A stretch of 56,238 bases of DNA from a bacterium (GTDB lineage Bacteria > Bacteroidota > Ignavibacteria > Kapaibacteriales > UBA2268): contig JANJUO010000279.1 of assembly GCA_024710535.1 (NCBI GenBank), positions 1 through 56,238 of the forward strand, read 5' to 3'. The notes under the pieces were generated by a model. The model was not told the DNA's origin and searched no databases. It worked only from the letters and a program-made list of their open reading frames with translations. Shown here in pieces: positions 15,664-24,315 of this stretch. The number at the start of each line of letters is the position of its first letter. Position 1 is the stretch's first letter. A program made the translations under genes and the position numbers.

Positions 15664-16310
15664 CCTCCATAGGTCGGCGGCCAGCCAGTGGTGATGTCGA
15701 TGGCCTCGGGGTCCTCGGAGGTCATGATCTGGGCATAAAGGGCCTGCCCCCTGGCGTAGGAAAGTGCGCTCTGCGCCTCGATCGCCGTGGCGATTTCTTT
15801 GGCCAAGCCGGCCGTCATCGGCACGACGCCGTTGTCGTAGGTCTTCCAGCCAACCGGCTGACCGAGGATGGTCAAGACATCAGTGGCGGCACCACCAGAA
15901 GCGAGCACAGCATCAGCCTTCATGTCCAGTCGCATGAGCTTGAGCTGGCTTTCCGGGTCGGTCTGGAACCAGTGCCCTGCCGCCTGTACGCCGCCATACT
16001 CGCGGCGCGACCGCTCGGCCTTGGCCTGCTCCCAACGGGTCGCTCGACGCTCTGGCAATGAGGGTGGCGTATCAGCGATGACTCGCGCCGCTTCCCACTG
16101 ATCCAGCGCCATTTGAAAAGTCGCCAGATCCGTGATTTCTTCGTTGCGCACCGCCATATGCGTGATGGGGTCAACAATCTGAACTTCTCCGGCAACGTCG
16201 ATCCAGTTGACCGCGTGAACCTCTGGAGCGATCCACGATAAATCCAAGCCGCTGAAGCTGCGACCATTGACAGAAACAAAACCATCTGAAGGAATGATCA
16301 CCACGTTCAT
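15660..16310 (-). CDS. DUF4376-type tail fibre assembly/attachment protein, 216 aa
   Basis: C-terminal half carries the pattern of DUF4376 domains found downstream of phage tail fibres (GGVQAAGHWFQTDPESQLKL at about 106-125, VGWKTYDNGVVPMTAGLA at about 153-170). The N-terminal part is a small beta domain. Follows the fibre gene in the same operon with ATGA-type overlaps. It probably attaches to, or helps assemble, the fibre tip. Confidence 0.75.
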   Translation of the reverse strand: MNVVIIPSDGFVSVNGRSFSGLDLSWIAPEVHAVNWIDVAGEVQIVDPITHMAVRNEEITDLATFQMALDQWEAARVIADTPPSLPERRATRWEQAKAERSRREYGGVQAAGHWFQTDPESQLKLMRLDMKADAVLASGGAATDVLTILGQPVGWKTYDNGVVPMTAGLAKEIATAIEAQSALSYARGQALYAQIMTSEDPEAIDITTGWPPTYGG

Positions 16311-16603
16311 CGTTCAATCCTCTGTTGATTGGCTGCTGCCAGCAGTGCTTGTGCGGTACGCTCGTTGCCGGATACCATCTCGTTGCGGAACGACTCCACG
16401 GCCGCGCCTGTCTGGCGGCTTTGTTGGGCGTTTTCGATCAGCAGCATTGGCAGCCACGTCACAGCGCAGCCCCAGCTATCGACTTCCTCTCCAGTGTTCG
16501 GGTTGGTACCTCTGACCTGAGTGAACCAGCCGCACTCAAGCTGTCTGCAGGGCCTGAACCCGTCGAGAGGACAATTGCTTTTCGGTTCGATCTTCAGATT
16601 CAT
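16307..16603 (-). CDS. Conserved small phage protein, 98 aa
   Basis: The ATG at 16603 lies two bases after the stop of the fibre gene. The sequence has a CPLDGFRPC motif, RGTNPNTGEEVDSWGCAVTW and a helical Gln-rich end (NAQQSRQTGAAVESFRNEMV). I recall this arrangement as a conserved small protein in several podophage tail regions, function unknown. A longer reading upstream to 16750 would overlap the fibre gene and is low-complexity, so it is rejected. Confidence 0.75.
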   Translation of the reverse strand: MNLKIEPKSNCPLDGFRPCRQLECGWFTQVRGTNPNTGEEVDSWGCAVTWLPMLLIENAQQSRQTGAAVESFRNEMVSGNERTAQALLAAANQQRIER

Positions 16604-16605
16604 GA

Positions 16606-17901
16606 TCAATCCTTGGTGGCGATGATCACGTCCACGTACTGGACGGCAAGGTTGATGGCGGTTCCTGTGAAAGTGTGGTTGTGGCCCTCGTTCCCTCCAG
16701 TCCCATAGGTCCAATCGACTGCCCCCGCGTTCTGAGACTTCCAGTTCCACCCGCTACCGCCGGGGCCGTTTTGAGTTCCGTGGCCTAGTTGGTGGTTGTG
16801 GTTGGGCATCTGGGCAACCGTCAGGGTTGTCATCCCCACAGTTCCAGCCACCGCATGGCTCTTGAAGGCGTCCGTAAAGGCCACCGTACCGCCAGAGCTT
16901 GCCGACCCTGTGACCACCCGGAGGGCCTTGTTGTCGTGGGTCGTGTCTTTGGTCCAGCCCACGGGGGCGGTGGACTGGGCGAAAAGCATCTTCGTGCCGG
17001 ACGGAAACGGCGTAGCACCAACCGCTTCGTCTCGGGCTGCTGAAGCCTCGGCGGCCTTGGTGGTGGCGATACCTGCCTGGGTGGTCGCCGTCGACGCGGC
17101 CGCTTCTGCGGACCCTTTGTGACTGAGTGCGTCGTTTCGTGCAGTTTCGGCTGCGGAGCGCGCCGTCTCCGCGGCAATGCGGTCATCGTTGGCGTTGGCT
17201 GCGTGCGCGCCAGCGGCTGAGGCCTGGGATGTTGCGGTGGCGGCGGCTGCTTCCGCGCCGCCTTTCGCCGTTTGAGCGGTGTCTCGTGCAGACTCAGCAT
17301 CTACTTTCGCGGCTTGAGCTTGGTCCCTGGCCAGCTCCGCTGCATTCTTCGAAGAAAGAGATGCGGCCTCGTGCCCGGCAGCTTCGGCAGCTTTGGTCGT
17401 CGATATGCCGGCCTGGGTCGTCGCAGTGGTCGCCGCGGTCTCGGCAGACACGCGATCTGCGTCAGCCTCGGTAGCAGCGACCAATGTTGCATCCCGGGCT
17501 ACGATGGTGGCGTCACGAGCGGCGAGCGCGACCTGGCTGGCCTCGATGGCCGATTCGAGCTGCACCTGGCCGTCGAGCTTGCCGGGAAATGGCGGCAGCA
17601 GCGAGATCTCGTGCAGATTGGCCGTGAGTTCGGATGGCACGACAGCCTGGACCGTCAACGAGCGCCCGGAGGTGCTCCGCATCTTCACGTCATACAGTGA
17701 CTCGGTGGCCCCAAGCTGGTTTGGCCACAGGTTCAGCACACACACGCCGTTTTCATCAGCGGTGCCTCGAACCACTTCAGGGACAACATAGCCCTGATAG
17801 ATCTCGAAGCGGTTGAGCTTGGCCTCGAACGTGGCTCCGGCTTCCGGCTGCCCGTCCTGGCCATGCATCACGCACGTAACTGCGCAGGTTTGGAGTCCCA
17901 T
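16606..17901 (-). CDS. Tail fibre protein with collar domain, 431 aa
   Basis: N-terminal about 1-105: beta-rich attachment domain. Residues about 110-300: a long Ala/Thr/Glu/Lys heptad-like shaft (repeats of AETAR, TATTQAG, KAAEA) expected to form a trimeric coiled coil. Residues about 300-431: phage tail collar domain (PSGTKMLFAQSTAPVGW, then MPNHNHQ and EGHNHTFTG, ending VQYVDVIIATKD); the HNH-type histidines bind metal in such tips. Candidate receptor-binding fibre. Confidence 0.88.
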   Translation of the reverse strand: MGLQTCAVTCVMHGQDGQPEAGATFEAKLNRFEIYQGYVVPEVVRGTADENGVCVLNLWPNQLGATESLYDVKMRSTSGRSLTVQAVVPSELTANLHEISLLPPFPGKLDGQVQLESAIEASQVALAARDATIVARDATLVAATEADADRVSAETAATTATTQAGISTTKAAEAAGHEAASLSSKNAAELARDQAQAAKVDAESARDTAQTAKGGAEAAAATATSQASAAGAHAANANDDRIAAETARSAAETARNDALSHKGSAEAAASTATTQAGIATTKAAEASAARDEAVGATPFPSGTKMLFAQSTAPVGWTKDTTHDNKALRVVTGSASSGGTVAFTDAFKSHAVAGTVGMTTLTVAQMPNHNHQLGHGTQNGPGGSGWNWKSQNAGAVDWTYGTGGNEGHNHTFTGTAINLAVQYVDVIIATKD

Positions 17902-17902
17902 G

Positions 17903-18754
17903 TCACTGAATCCTGTAGGAGAGAATCACAACGCCCTTGCCGCCCCAGCCGGCAACGGGATCAGGACCACCAGCGGAGCCGCCGCCGGATCCGGAGTTGG
18001 GTGCACCATTGCCAGCGGGCACCCTGCTTTCAGAGCCGCCAGCACCACCCCCGCCAATACCCCCTGGGCCGCCAACACCGCCGGCCGCGCCAGAGCCTCC
18101 GCCGCCAGCACCGAAGCGCTCTGTGGTTCCTCGAATGTTGGTGGGCTTGCCGGGCCCGCCTGCACCACCGGACCGAACGTCCCCAGGAACGTCCTGGCCA
18201 GGTCCGCCCATACCGCCGCCGCCGGCACCACCGGTGCGGCCGGTCGTAGATCCACCACGATTGCCGCCTCGGAAGCCGGTCGTCGGCGTACCGCCAGAGC
18301 GTGCCGGTTGAGGCAAGTTGAAGATGCCGCCAGCTCCCGATCCGGTGGGCCCGTTGACGCCGTTGTCTTCCCCGAAGCCGCCGCGGGGGCCGCCGGCTGC
18401 AGTAATGCCGAGAGCTGAGCTGGGCTGGCCGTTGGACGCAACATTCCCGCCGTCTCCAACCACGATCGGATACGAGCCAGCCAAGGCAGTCGTTGTGTCC
18501 TCAATGACCTCACCACCGCCCGCACCCCCACCGGTGCCCACTGTTCCGCCGCCGCCACCAGCAACGACCAGACGGCGCAGTGTGTTGAGGCCGGGAGATC
18601 CAGGGTTCTTGACCTCAAAGGTTCCGTTCTCATTGAACGTGTGAACCCGCCAAACACGTCCATCCGCGTCTGTGTAGGTTGTGATGACTCCGCCGACCGC
18701 ATCCATGAACGGAGATCCGCCACCACCGAGGACGATGCAATGCACGCCCGCCAT
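17903..18754 (-). CDS. Glycine-rich tail adhesin, 283 aa
   Basis: A short N-terminal beta region is followed by an extended glycine-rich domain with many GGGG/GGAGG runs (about residues 65-270), ending GWGGKGVVILSYRI, the closing signature of phage glycine-rich tail adhesins. These can form polyglycine-II sandwich tips that bind host surface receptors. Placed next to the collar fibre, as in phages that carry several alternative adhesins in tandem. Confidence 0.82.
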   Translation of the reverse strand: MAGVHCIVLGGGGSPFMDAVGGVITTYTDADGRVWRVHTFNENGTFEVKNPGSPGLNTLRRLVVAGGGGGTVGTGGGAGGGEVIEDTTTALAGSYPIVVGDGGNVASNGQPSSALGITAAGGPRGGFGEDNGVNGPTGSGAGGIFNLPQPARSGGTPTTGFRGGNRGGSTTGRTGGAGGGGMGGPGQDVPGDVRSGGAGGPGKPTNIRGTTERFGAGGGGSGAAGGVGGPGGIGGGGAGGSESRVPAGNGAPNSGSGGGSAGGPDPVAGWGGKGVVILSYRIQ

Positions 18755-19440
18755 CAGCCGACCCCTTGCCCGGTGATCACGAACTCGTTTTCACGGATGC
18801 AGTAGATCGAGCACAGGCCCCGCGGCTGCAGCGTTCTGTTTGCGTTGGCCGCGCCTACCCACCAAAGGGTGACTCCCTCACCCTTGTTGATTACGATGCT
18901 GGCAGCGCTGTCGTTGTAGACCACCACGATGTCGTCCTTGACGAACTCCCCTGCGGGCAGGGTGATCGCGCCAGTTGCTGGGACGCACTTGCCGAGGTCG
19001 GCGCGAGAAAGCGAACGTCCAGGCGTCACCGGCTGGACGGGGACGGTGTTCCACTCGCGAGCAGCGGCGTCGAACGCGTTGAGGACATCGCCTGCGGTCA
19101 GGCAGATCCGGATAGGGGTGCCCGCGTCCCATGCCCGAGCTGCGCCCGATCCGTCCGTCTCGTAACCACGGATCACGTTGGCCAGAATGGCACTTCCAGC
19201 CGTTCGCGTCCGCACCGCAACGATCTCGGTGAACACCTCAACGGGAGGGTTCAGCGGGTCCGTCATGTTCGTCAGAGTTGCCTTGAACCAGTCTCCAGGA
19301 GCAGTCCCGAGCACACCGGCACCCACGTCAGCAATCGGAAACAGGTCGCCATCGCCAGCGGAAAGCGTGATCGTGGTGTCAAGAGCGGTGATCGCGGATG
19401 CCAGCACACTGCGGGCGTTGTTCTTGAACTTCTGGGCCAT
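18754..19440 (-). CDS. Tail fibre/tailspike-associated structural protein, 228 aa
   Basis: Starts AQKFKNNARSVLASAITALD, an attachment-type N-terminus seen on proteins linking fibres to the tail. The rest is beta-rich with LYPGE-like turns (LPAGEFVKDDIVVVYNDS at about 159-176). It overlaps the glycine-rich adhesin gene by one base. Probable baseplate or fibre-connecting protein. Confidence 0.7.
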   Translation of the reverse strand: MAQKFKNNARSVLASAITALDTTITLSAGDGDLFPIADVGAGVLGTAPGDWFKATLTNMTDPLNPPVEVFTEIVAVRTRTAGSAILANVIRGYETDGSGAARAWDAGTPIRICLTAGDVLNAFDAAAREWNTVPVQPVTPGRSLSRADLGKCVPATGAITLPAGEFVKDDIVVVYNDSAASIVINKGEGVTLWWVGAANANRTLQPRGLCSIYCIRENEFVITGQGVG

Positions 19441-19443
19441 GGG

Positions 19444-20103
19444 TTACACCTTGGGCTCGACAGTGGTTGCGGCCTGCAGTTCCAGGCCAAGTTCTTGGGC
19501 TGCCTGCTGCAGGTAGCCGACAGAAATTGCAGTGTTGCCGGCGCCCTCCAGGTCCTTGGCGTAGGCGTAGTGCAGGATCAACGCCTCCAGGGCGGTCTGC
19601 CACTTGTCGGCCACACTGATGTCGCCAATGACGGTACTGAAGGCCTTGCCGTCGCCCGTAGGTGCCGGCACGTCCTGCGGGTACCGGCTGTACTCCAGAT
19701 CCACCACCGCGCCCGCAGCGGCAGGCGGATAGACCAGCACCTGGCGCGGCACGCGCAAGTCGTACATGAAGTGCACCACCTCGGTCTTGCCAGAAAGGCT
19801 GCGCCAGTTGGGCAAAGCGGCGTCCATCAGCGGCAAATCCGCCTTGGTGATGCGCGAGCGCTTGCCTGTCACGTTGGCCGTGATGTCGATCAGCGAGGCG
19901 GCGTAGGCGGGTAGCTCCTGACGGAAGCCAGCTACAAGTGGCCACTCCATTGACATGGCCGTCGTGTCGGGCCTTGCCTTCTGCATCCAGCGCTGCGCCT
20001 TGTTCAGGTGGCGCACCAGCGCTGATGCTGGCGAGCGAACGCCTGCCTTGTCATGCAGTGCTTCTTGGCAGTTCTCGATGATCGTTCGGGCGGCGATGGT
20101 CAT
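19444..20103 (-). CDS. Head-tail adaptor-like protein, 219 aa
   Basis: N-terminal helical part (IIENCQEALHDKAGVR, VRHLNKAQRWM) and a C-terminal helical region with YAYAKDLEGAGNTA, the layout of phage adaptor proteins that bind the portal (the DUF6682-like group). Its order after the capsid, decoration and 205-aa genes matches head-completion genes. Role inferred from pattern and order. Confidence 0.68.
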   Translation of the reverse strand: MTIAARTIIENCQEALHDKAGVRSPASALVRHLNKAQRWMQKARPDTTAMSMEWPLVAGFRQELPAYAASLIDITANVTGKRSRITKADLPLMDAALPNWRSLSGKTEVVHFMYDLRVPRQVLVYPPAAAGAVVDLEYSRYPQDVPAPTGDGKAFSTVIGDISVADKWQTALEALILHYAYAKDLEGAGNTAISVGYLQQAAQELGLELQAATTVEPKV

Positions 20104-20104
20104 G

Positions 20105-20722
20105 TCAGCACCATTTCACGCGCGAGCGCGGTACCGTGTTGGTGTGCGAGCGGAACACCAGGGCAGAGACGCGAGAGATTTCACGCTCAAAGAAAGCAAG
20201 ATCCAAGGCCGATCGGGCATCATCCGTGAACACCTGGTTCGGCAGCGATCGGATCCGATGCAACGCGCCTGCAACGATCGCGCTGGCGTATTGCTGCGTT
20301 AGGTGATCAGGTAGACCGATGGCATCCTCGGTGGGCGCCAGCGAGGCCTGCACCTGAATCCTCGTGCCCTGCGGAAACGAACGAGACAGCATGAGGACGC
20401 GCCGGTCGGTCGAGGACACCCCGTCACCACTCGGGTGACGCATCGGATCCGCACTCAACGTCATGGCTCCGTCGACAGGCAGCGGCGAGCCGTCTTTCGT
20501 TGCCGCCTCCACCCTGATGACGTATGCCCCGGCCGGAACATCCATATCCAGATCGCGCACCTCGTCGCTGTAGATCTGAAGCGGCTCCAGCCACTCGCGC
20601 CAGGCTCGGGTCTTGGAGAAAAACTCCTCGGCCGAGTTGCGCAGCTCAGCATTGGCCACCGGAACAGGACAGCCAATGACCCTGGGCAACAAGCGCGAAT
20701 GAAAAGCAGACCACTCGGCCAT
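20105..20722 (-). CDS. Probable head completion/connector protein, 205 aa
   Basis: Mixed alpha/beta protein with a conserved-looking WSAFHSRLLPRVIGCPVPV at residues 4-22 and a beta domain in the middle (VPAGAYVIRVEAATKDG). Comparable genes follow the major capsid gene in N4-gp56-type podophages. Stop of the 127-aa gene lies 11 bases upstream. No catalytic motif. Confidence 0.6.
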   Translation of the reverse strand: MAEWSAFHSRLLPRVIGCPVPVANAELRNSAEEFFSKTRAWREWLEPLQIYSDEVRDLDMDVPAGAYVIRVEAATKDGSPLPVDGAMTLSADPMRHPSGDGVSSTDRRVLMLSRSFPQGTRIQVQASLAPTEDAIGLPDHLTQQYASAIVAGALHRIRSLPNQVFTDDARSALDLAFFEREISRVSALVFRSHTNTVPRSRVKWC

Positions 20723-20733
20723 CGGTCACCCCA

Positions 20734-21117
20734 TCAGGCTGCAGGCGGGGTGCCGGCCTTCTTGCGCCCACCGGTCTTGCGCGGTGCCTTGCCGGGCGCG
20801 GTCACAGGCGGGGTGTTGGCCTCGACGGGCAAACCGCTGGGGTTGCCGTTGTCCTGGCCATCGTCCTCGATGTCGTCATCGTCATCGTCGCCGGTGGCTG
20901 CATCGATCAAGGCCTCGGCCTTGGTCATGCCTTCCTCGTCCGCTGGCCAGAAGTAGTCGCCCTGGGCCTGCAGAACGTGCACCACAGTCGCGTCGTCATC
21001 GACTTCGCACACCATGTCACCCTGCTCGTCGGGCTTGAACTCGTAGGTCTTGCCGTTGAGGCCGGCCAGCTTGACGGTGCCATCGCGCCGGGGTTTGATC
21101 GAGGTTTGCAGCTTCAT
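20734..21117 (-). CDS. Small acidic hypothetical protein, 127 aa
   Basis: An N-terminal beta domain (MKLQTSIKPRRDGTVKL) is followed by a very acidic tract (TGDDDDDDIEDDGQD, about 77-91) and a Pro/Lys-rich tail. The acid run suggests a disordered linker or DNA-mimic-like surface. RBS GGAGT precedes the ATG. First gene after the terminator at 21130-21162. Function unknown. Confidence 0.65.
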   Translation of the reverse strand: MKLQTSIKPRRDGTVKLAGLNGKTYEFKPDEQGDMVCEVDDDATVVHVLQAQGDYFWPADEEGMTKAEALIDAATGDDDDDDIEDDGQDNGNPSGLPVEANTPPVTAPGKAPRKTGGRKKAGTPPAA

Positions 21118-21129
21118 GTTTCACTCCAG

Positions 21130-21162
21130 AAAAAAGAAGGGGGCGCATGCCGGCCCCCTTCT
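21130..21162 (-). terminator. Intrinsic terminator after the capsid/decoration genes
   Basis: On the minus strand AGAAGGGGGC (21162-21153) pairs with GCCCCCTTCT (21144-21135) around an eight-base loop, followed by a run of T (21135-21130). It lies in the gap between the decoration gene and the 127-aa gene and would reduce transcription into the tail genes relative to the capsid genes. Confidence 0.8.
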
Positions 21163-21207
21163 AAACCCGATGGCGCGGGACGCCGATCAAGGAGACAACT
21201 CAGCCGA

Positions 21208-21654
21208 TCAGGCCGCGCGATACATCAGGGTCAGGCCCACCGTGCCGGCCGCCTTGGTTGCGGCGGCTGCGGTGAACTTGATGCCGATCACACGGTCGAC
21301 GGCGGCGGGGGCCAGAGCCACCATTTCCTTGGTCACCAGATGCGCGGCCGTGCCATCGCGGCTGGCGGTCACACCAGCAGCCAGCACGGTCGACAGATCG
21401 GTTTCGCCGGCATTGACCAGGCCCACCGAGGCGGTGATGGTGGGGCTGGCATTGGTGTCCAGGTCGTCCGAGTCGTAGATGATCCCGGTCAGCACACAGC
21501 CGGCCGGCAGGATGGCCACAGCACCGGTGTCGTTGGCGTCCAGGTCGGCGGCCACCAAAGCGATGGTGCTGCGCTGGGCGACGATCTCGGCGCCCGCGGG
21601 CGTCACGGCAGGCGAGCGGCCTGCCAGTTGGTCGTTGCGATTGGTGAAAGCCAT
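21208..21654 (-). CDS. Probable head decoration protein, 148 aa
   Basis: Small, beta-rich, Ala/Thr/Asp-rich, with paired short strands (AGAEIVAQRSTIALV, PTITASVGLVNAGETDL). It lies immediately downstream of the major capsid gene, and a protein of about 15 kDa in that position is usually a capsid decoration or stabilising protein. No motif is diagnostic. Confidence 0.62.
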   Translation of the reverse strand: MAFTNRNDQLAGRSPAVTPAGAEIVAQRSTIALVAADLDANDTGAVAILPAGCVLTGIIYDSDDLDTNASPTITASVGLVNAGETDLSTVLAAGVTASRDGTAAHLVTKEMVALAPAAVDRVIGIKFTAAAATKAAGTVGLTLMYRAA

Positions 21655-21688
21655 TTCTCTCTCCTAAATCTTGGTGGCAGGCTCTGGA

Positions 21689-22804
21689 TCAGCGTGCAGC
21701 GCAGGCCGTATCCAGCGAGAACAGACCGAAGTCCTGGAAGCCGGCCGGCGTCTCGAAGCGCACCTTCTTCATGCCGAAGATGGAGCTGGTCGTGATCACC
21801 ACCTTGTCGCCGTTGTCACGGGTTTCCTCGTGCCAGTCGTAGCGCAGATTGGTACCGGGCGAACCGTAGGCAACAACGGCAGCCTGGGCGCCCATGAACA
21901 GTGCGCGGGCAGCTTCGACGTTGGCGCCGGATCCCGCGTTGTTGAAGCGGATCACGTTGCGGTGGCTGTGCAGGATCACGCCGCGGTACATGCCCAGCGA
22001 GCCCTTGAACAGCGGCGAGTTGCGGCCTTCGGCGCCGGCGGCAGCCTTCTGGATGTCCAGCCACTGACCGGTGTTCGTGTTCGAGCGAAGGTCGTCTTCC
22101 TGGAACGTGTGCATCACGCAGACGAACGTCTCGTTGCCGTCGATCTTGCAAGGCTGCAGCACCGGGATGTCGGTGGCACCGCCGCCCTGGCTGTCAGCGC
22201 GGGTCTTGGCGCGATCGATCAGACGCAAGTCGAACTTGTCGTTGGCGTCGATGTTGTTGAACGCGGTGGCGTCGTTGCCGTACAGCACGTGGGCCGAATC
22301 GGGGGCGGTCAGCGCGTTGTTGGCACGGCCAGCGTAGGTAGTCGGCAGCAGGAAGTTGGCGTTCACGCCACGGGCGCCCGACAGGTAGATGAACGACAGC
22401 TCATCCTGCAGGCGGGCCCACCAGCTCGACTGCTGGCGCTTGGCCTTGGCACGCAGATCGTGCAGCGTGCGCTTGCGGGTCATGCGGCCGCCAGTGTTCA
22501 CGCCGCAGCGTGCCTGGTCGATATACACCTGGTCGGTGTAGAAGCGCTGTTGCTCCTCCTTGCCTTCCAGGGTGTCCTCGCCTTCGACGGGGGCCATCTT
22601 CAGCTCGGCCAGCAGGTCGTAGCTGATCGCTTCGCCGGCATCCGACTCCAGATCGGTCAGGATCTGCAGCGGAACCTCGGCTTCGGCGCCACGCGCCATG
22701 AAGCGGCTGTTGAAGTAGGACTTCTGGCTGGCATCCAGCGCCAGCAGACCGGACCAGCGCTTGACCGCTTTGGGGTCGTTAACGCCAATGATTGTGCGAG
22801 CCAT
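21689..22804 (-). CDS. Major capsid protein, N4-gp56 family (371 aa)
   Basis: HK97-like coat protein of the N4-gp56 family: N-terminus MARTIIGVNDPKAVKRWSG, SYFNSRFMARG, a helical spine region, GGRMTRKRTLHDLRAKAKRQ, the internal domain ending GMKKVRFETPAGFQDFG. The length is usual for that family. The ATG at 22804 has AGGAGT five bases upstream, and the 122-base leader carries two copies of the late upstream element. A terminator follows the next gene. It builds the capsid shell. Confidence 0.93.
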   Translation of the reverse strand: MARTIIGVNDPKAVKRWSGLLALDASQKSYFNSRFMARGAEAEVPLQILTDLESDAGEAISYDLLAELKMAPVEGEDTLEGKEEQQRFYTDQVYIDQARCGVNTGGRMTRKRTLHDLRAKAKRQQSSWWARLQDELSFIYLSGARGVNANFLLPTTYAGRANNALTAPDSAHVLYGNDATAFNNIDANDKFDLRLIDRAKTRADSQGGGATDIPVLQPCKIDGNETFVCVMHTFQEDDLRSNTNTGQWLDIQKAAAGAEGRNSPLFKGSLGMYRGVILHSHRNVIRFNNAGSGANVEAARALFMGAQAAVVAYGSPGTNLRYDWHEETRDNGDKVVITTSSIFGMKKVRFETPAGFQDFGLFSLDTACAAR

Positions 22805-22880
22805 GTGTTACTCCTAAAGGTTTTGACCTGAAAGAGCACTCCTGCGCTCGACAGCTTGAAATAAGCAGGCTCTATAGAAC

Positions 22881-22893
22881 CATGCTTGTCACG
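22881..22893 (-). promoter_or_regulatory. Late-gene upstream element, first copy before the major capsid gene
   Basis: Minus strand CGTGACAAGCATG in the leader of the major capsid gene, 76 bases before its ATG. Exactly 21 bp (two helical turns) from the copy at 22902-22914. Confidence 0.55.
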
Positions 22894-22901
22894 AACTCTT
22901 G

Positions 22902-22914
22902 CATGCTCACCACG
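22902..22914 (-). promoter_or_regulatory. Late-gene upstream element, second copy before the major capsid gene
   Basis: Minus strand CGTGGTGAGCATG, 21 bp upstream of the first copy. The pair suggests a protein dimer site or two promoter-like elements on the same helix face. Confidence 0.5.
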
Positions 22915-22926
22915 AGATTCACGCAG

Positions 22927-23130
22927 TTATGCGTGGGCCTCTGTGGCGTTTCGTGCGGGCTCTCTGTCCCGCGCCCTCTCTCGTTGAACTTTGACGGTGC
23001 GCGGCGCCACGACAACCAGGCGGGCCAGGCGGCCGGTCTTGTGTTGGATCTCGATGCGAATGCCATCGCCCAGCATGAGGCAGTCGCCGGGCTCCACATC
23101 GATCGTCAGTCGTGACGCCGCTTCGCTCAT
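22927..23130 (-). CDS. csrA: CsrA-like RNA-binding regulator, 67 aa
   Basis: The order of strands and key residues follows CsrA: RLTIDVEPGDCLMLGDGIRI (7-26), then IQHKTG, RLVVVAPRTVKVQRER (about 37-52), with the conserved Arg in the VQRER position where CsrA has VHRxEI (Arg44). CsrA dimers bind GGA-containing mRNA hairpins and repress or stabilise translation. It overlaps the scaffold gene stop at 23130 and lies directly upstream of the major capsid gene leader. It differs from the host type by the N-terminal extension and basic tail. Could regulate late phage messages or host metabolism. Confidence 0.75.
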   Translation of the reverse strand: MSEAASRLTIDVEPGDCLMLGDGIRIEIQHKTGRLARLVVVAPRTVKVQRERARDREPARNATEAHA

Positions 23131-24083
23131 CAGACCCCCGCGGCGTACTTCTCGCGCTGCGCCGGAGAAAGGCGCGCCAGGGCGGCCTCCAGCTCAACGC
23201 CTTCCAGGCGGTCCAGGTCGGCGAACTCGTCACCGGCAATGTCGCCAGGGCCATCGGACCCGGGCACGTGGGCCACGCTGGGGGCCACGGCGGCAACCGG
23301 CGGTGTGCGCCTGCTCACCGCGTCCTTGACCGGATCTGCGGCAGGTGCGCTGGCTGGCGGCTTTTGCGTGCTGATGCCGTGCAGGGCCAGCACTCGGCGG
23401 TGCGCTTCTTGCAGGAACCAGTCCATGGACTTGTCAGCGTTCTCGGCACGCGCGCCAAGCTGACGAACAAACCCGTCCAGGTCGTTCATCTTCTCGGTGT
23501 CGGTCCGATAGTCGATGCCGCCATGCTCCGGCTTGGCCGCCGCGGCAATCTGACGATCAATCGCGGCGTGCCACTGCTGCTCGATCGTCTGCTGATTCAT
23601 TTCCTTGGAGATCTCGGCCTTGAGCTCCAAGGTGCGCAGACCGTCTCGCTCCTGGCGGATCTGTTCCTGCTGCGCCTCGTAGTCGTCCAGCTCGATCTCG
23701 CCGGCTTTGAACTTCTCGCGCAGTTCCGCCGATCGACGTTCGACATCGGCCTTCTTGTCGGCGAAGTCTGCGGGCAGATCGGCTTTGTAGGTGACGGGCT
23801 TGCCCTGGGTAGCCGCATCATCAGCAACAGCCGGTGCGGCAGGTGCGGTAGCCGGCTGCGCTGCGGCGCCGTCCGCGGCTTGCGATGCGGGAGCGGGCGC
23901 GGCAGATCCTGCAGCGGCAGCGTCATCGCCGTCATCATCGTTGTCGTCGGCGGACGGGGCTGCACCGGAAGCGATCCGCTCCAGGGCTGCTTGTTCTTCG
24001 GCGTCGACCTCGGAAATTGCTGCTCGCTCCTCGGGGGTGAGGGTGTCGAGCATGGCCTGGTCGTTGTTGTCGGTAGCACTCAT
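23130..24083 (-). CDS. Capsid scaffolding protein, 317 aa
   Basis: Acidic, Ala/Pro-rich N-terminal half (runs of DDNDDDGDD near 60) and a helical, coiled-coil C-terminal half (about 140-220) with Glu/Arg heptads. This composition, and a place between portal and coat genes, is the usual scaffolding protein. The ATG at 24083 has AAGGAGAT nine bases upstream. Its stop overlaps the start of the CsrA-like gene. Confidence 0.82.
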   Translation of the reverse strand: MSATDNNDQAMLDTLTPEERAAISEVDAEEQAALERIASGAAPSADDNDDDGDDAAAAGSAAPAPASQAADGAAAQPATAPAAPAVADDAATQGKPVTYKADLPADFADKKADVERRSAELREKFKAGEIELDDYEAQQEQIRQERDGLRTLELKAEISKEMNQQTIEQQWHAAIDRQIAAAAKPEHGGIDYRTDTEKMNDLDGFVRQLGARAENADKSMDWFLQEAHRRVLALHGISTQKPPASAPAADPVKDAVSRRTPPVAAVAPSVAHVPGSDGPGDIAGDEFADLDRLEGVELEAALARLSPAQREKYAAGV

Positions 24084-24120
24084 GCGCTGATCTCCTTGCG
24101 GGGGTGGTGGGGGAAACTGC

Positions 24121-24309
24121 TCAATCCGGATCGGCCGCCACCTTGGCAACGGCCATCATCTTTTCCTTGGCCAAGGCCTGGGCCTTCGCCAGGCGCTTCG
24201 GGTCGGCCTTGATCTTCTCGGCCTCCATCAGGTACTCCAGGTCGCGCTCGACCTTCCAGCGGTCGTCGTCACTGATGGCAATTGCGTTGCCGGCTTTGCT
24301 CTTGGCCAT
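24121..24309 (-). CDS. Small hypothetical protein, 62 aa
   Basis: Charged helical peptide (DDDRWKVERDLEYLMEAEKI, AKAQALAKEKMMAVAKV) between portal and scaffold. The ATG at 24309 is preceded by AGGAGTG. A late upstream element lies 36 bases before it. May help scaffold or portal assembly; not recognised. Confidence 0.6.
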   Translation of the reverse strand: MAKSKAGNAIAISDDDRWKVERDLEYLMEAEKIKADPKRLAKAQALAKEKMMAVAKVAADPD

Positions 24310-24315
24310 GGTGGA

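Noticed and set aside
21671..22831. Plus-strand 386-codon frame opposite the major capsid gene
   Set aside because: Antisense shadow of the capsid gene; no RBS and low-complexity Val/Gly/His composition.
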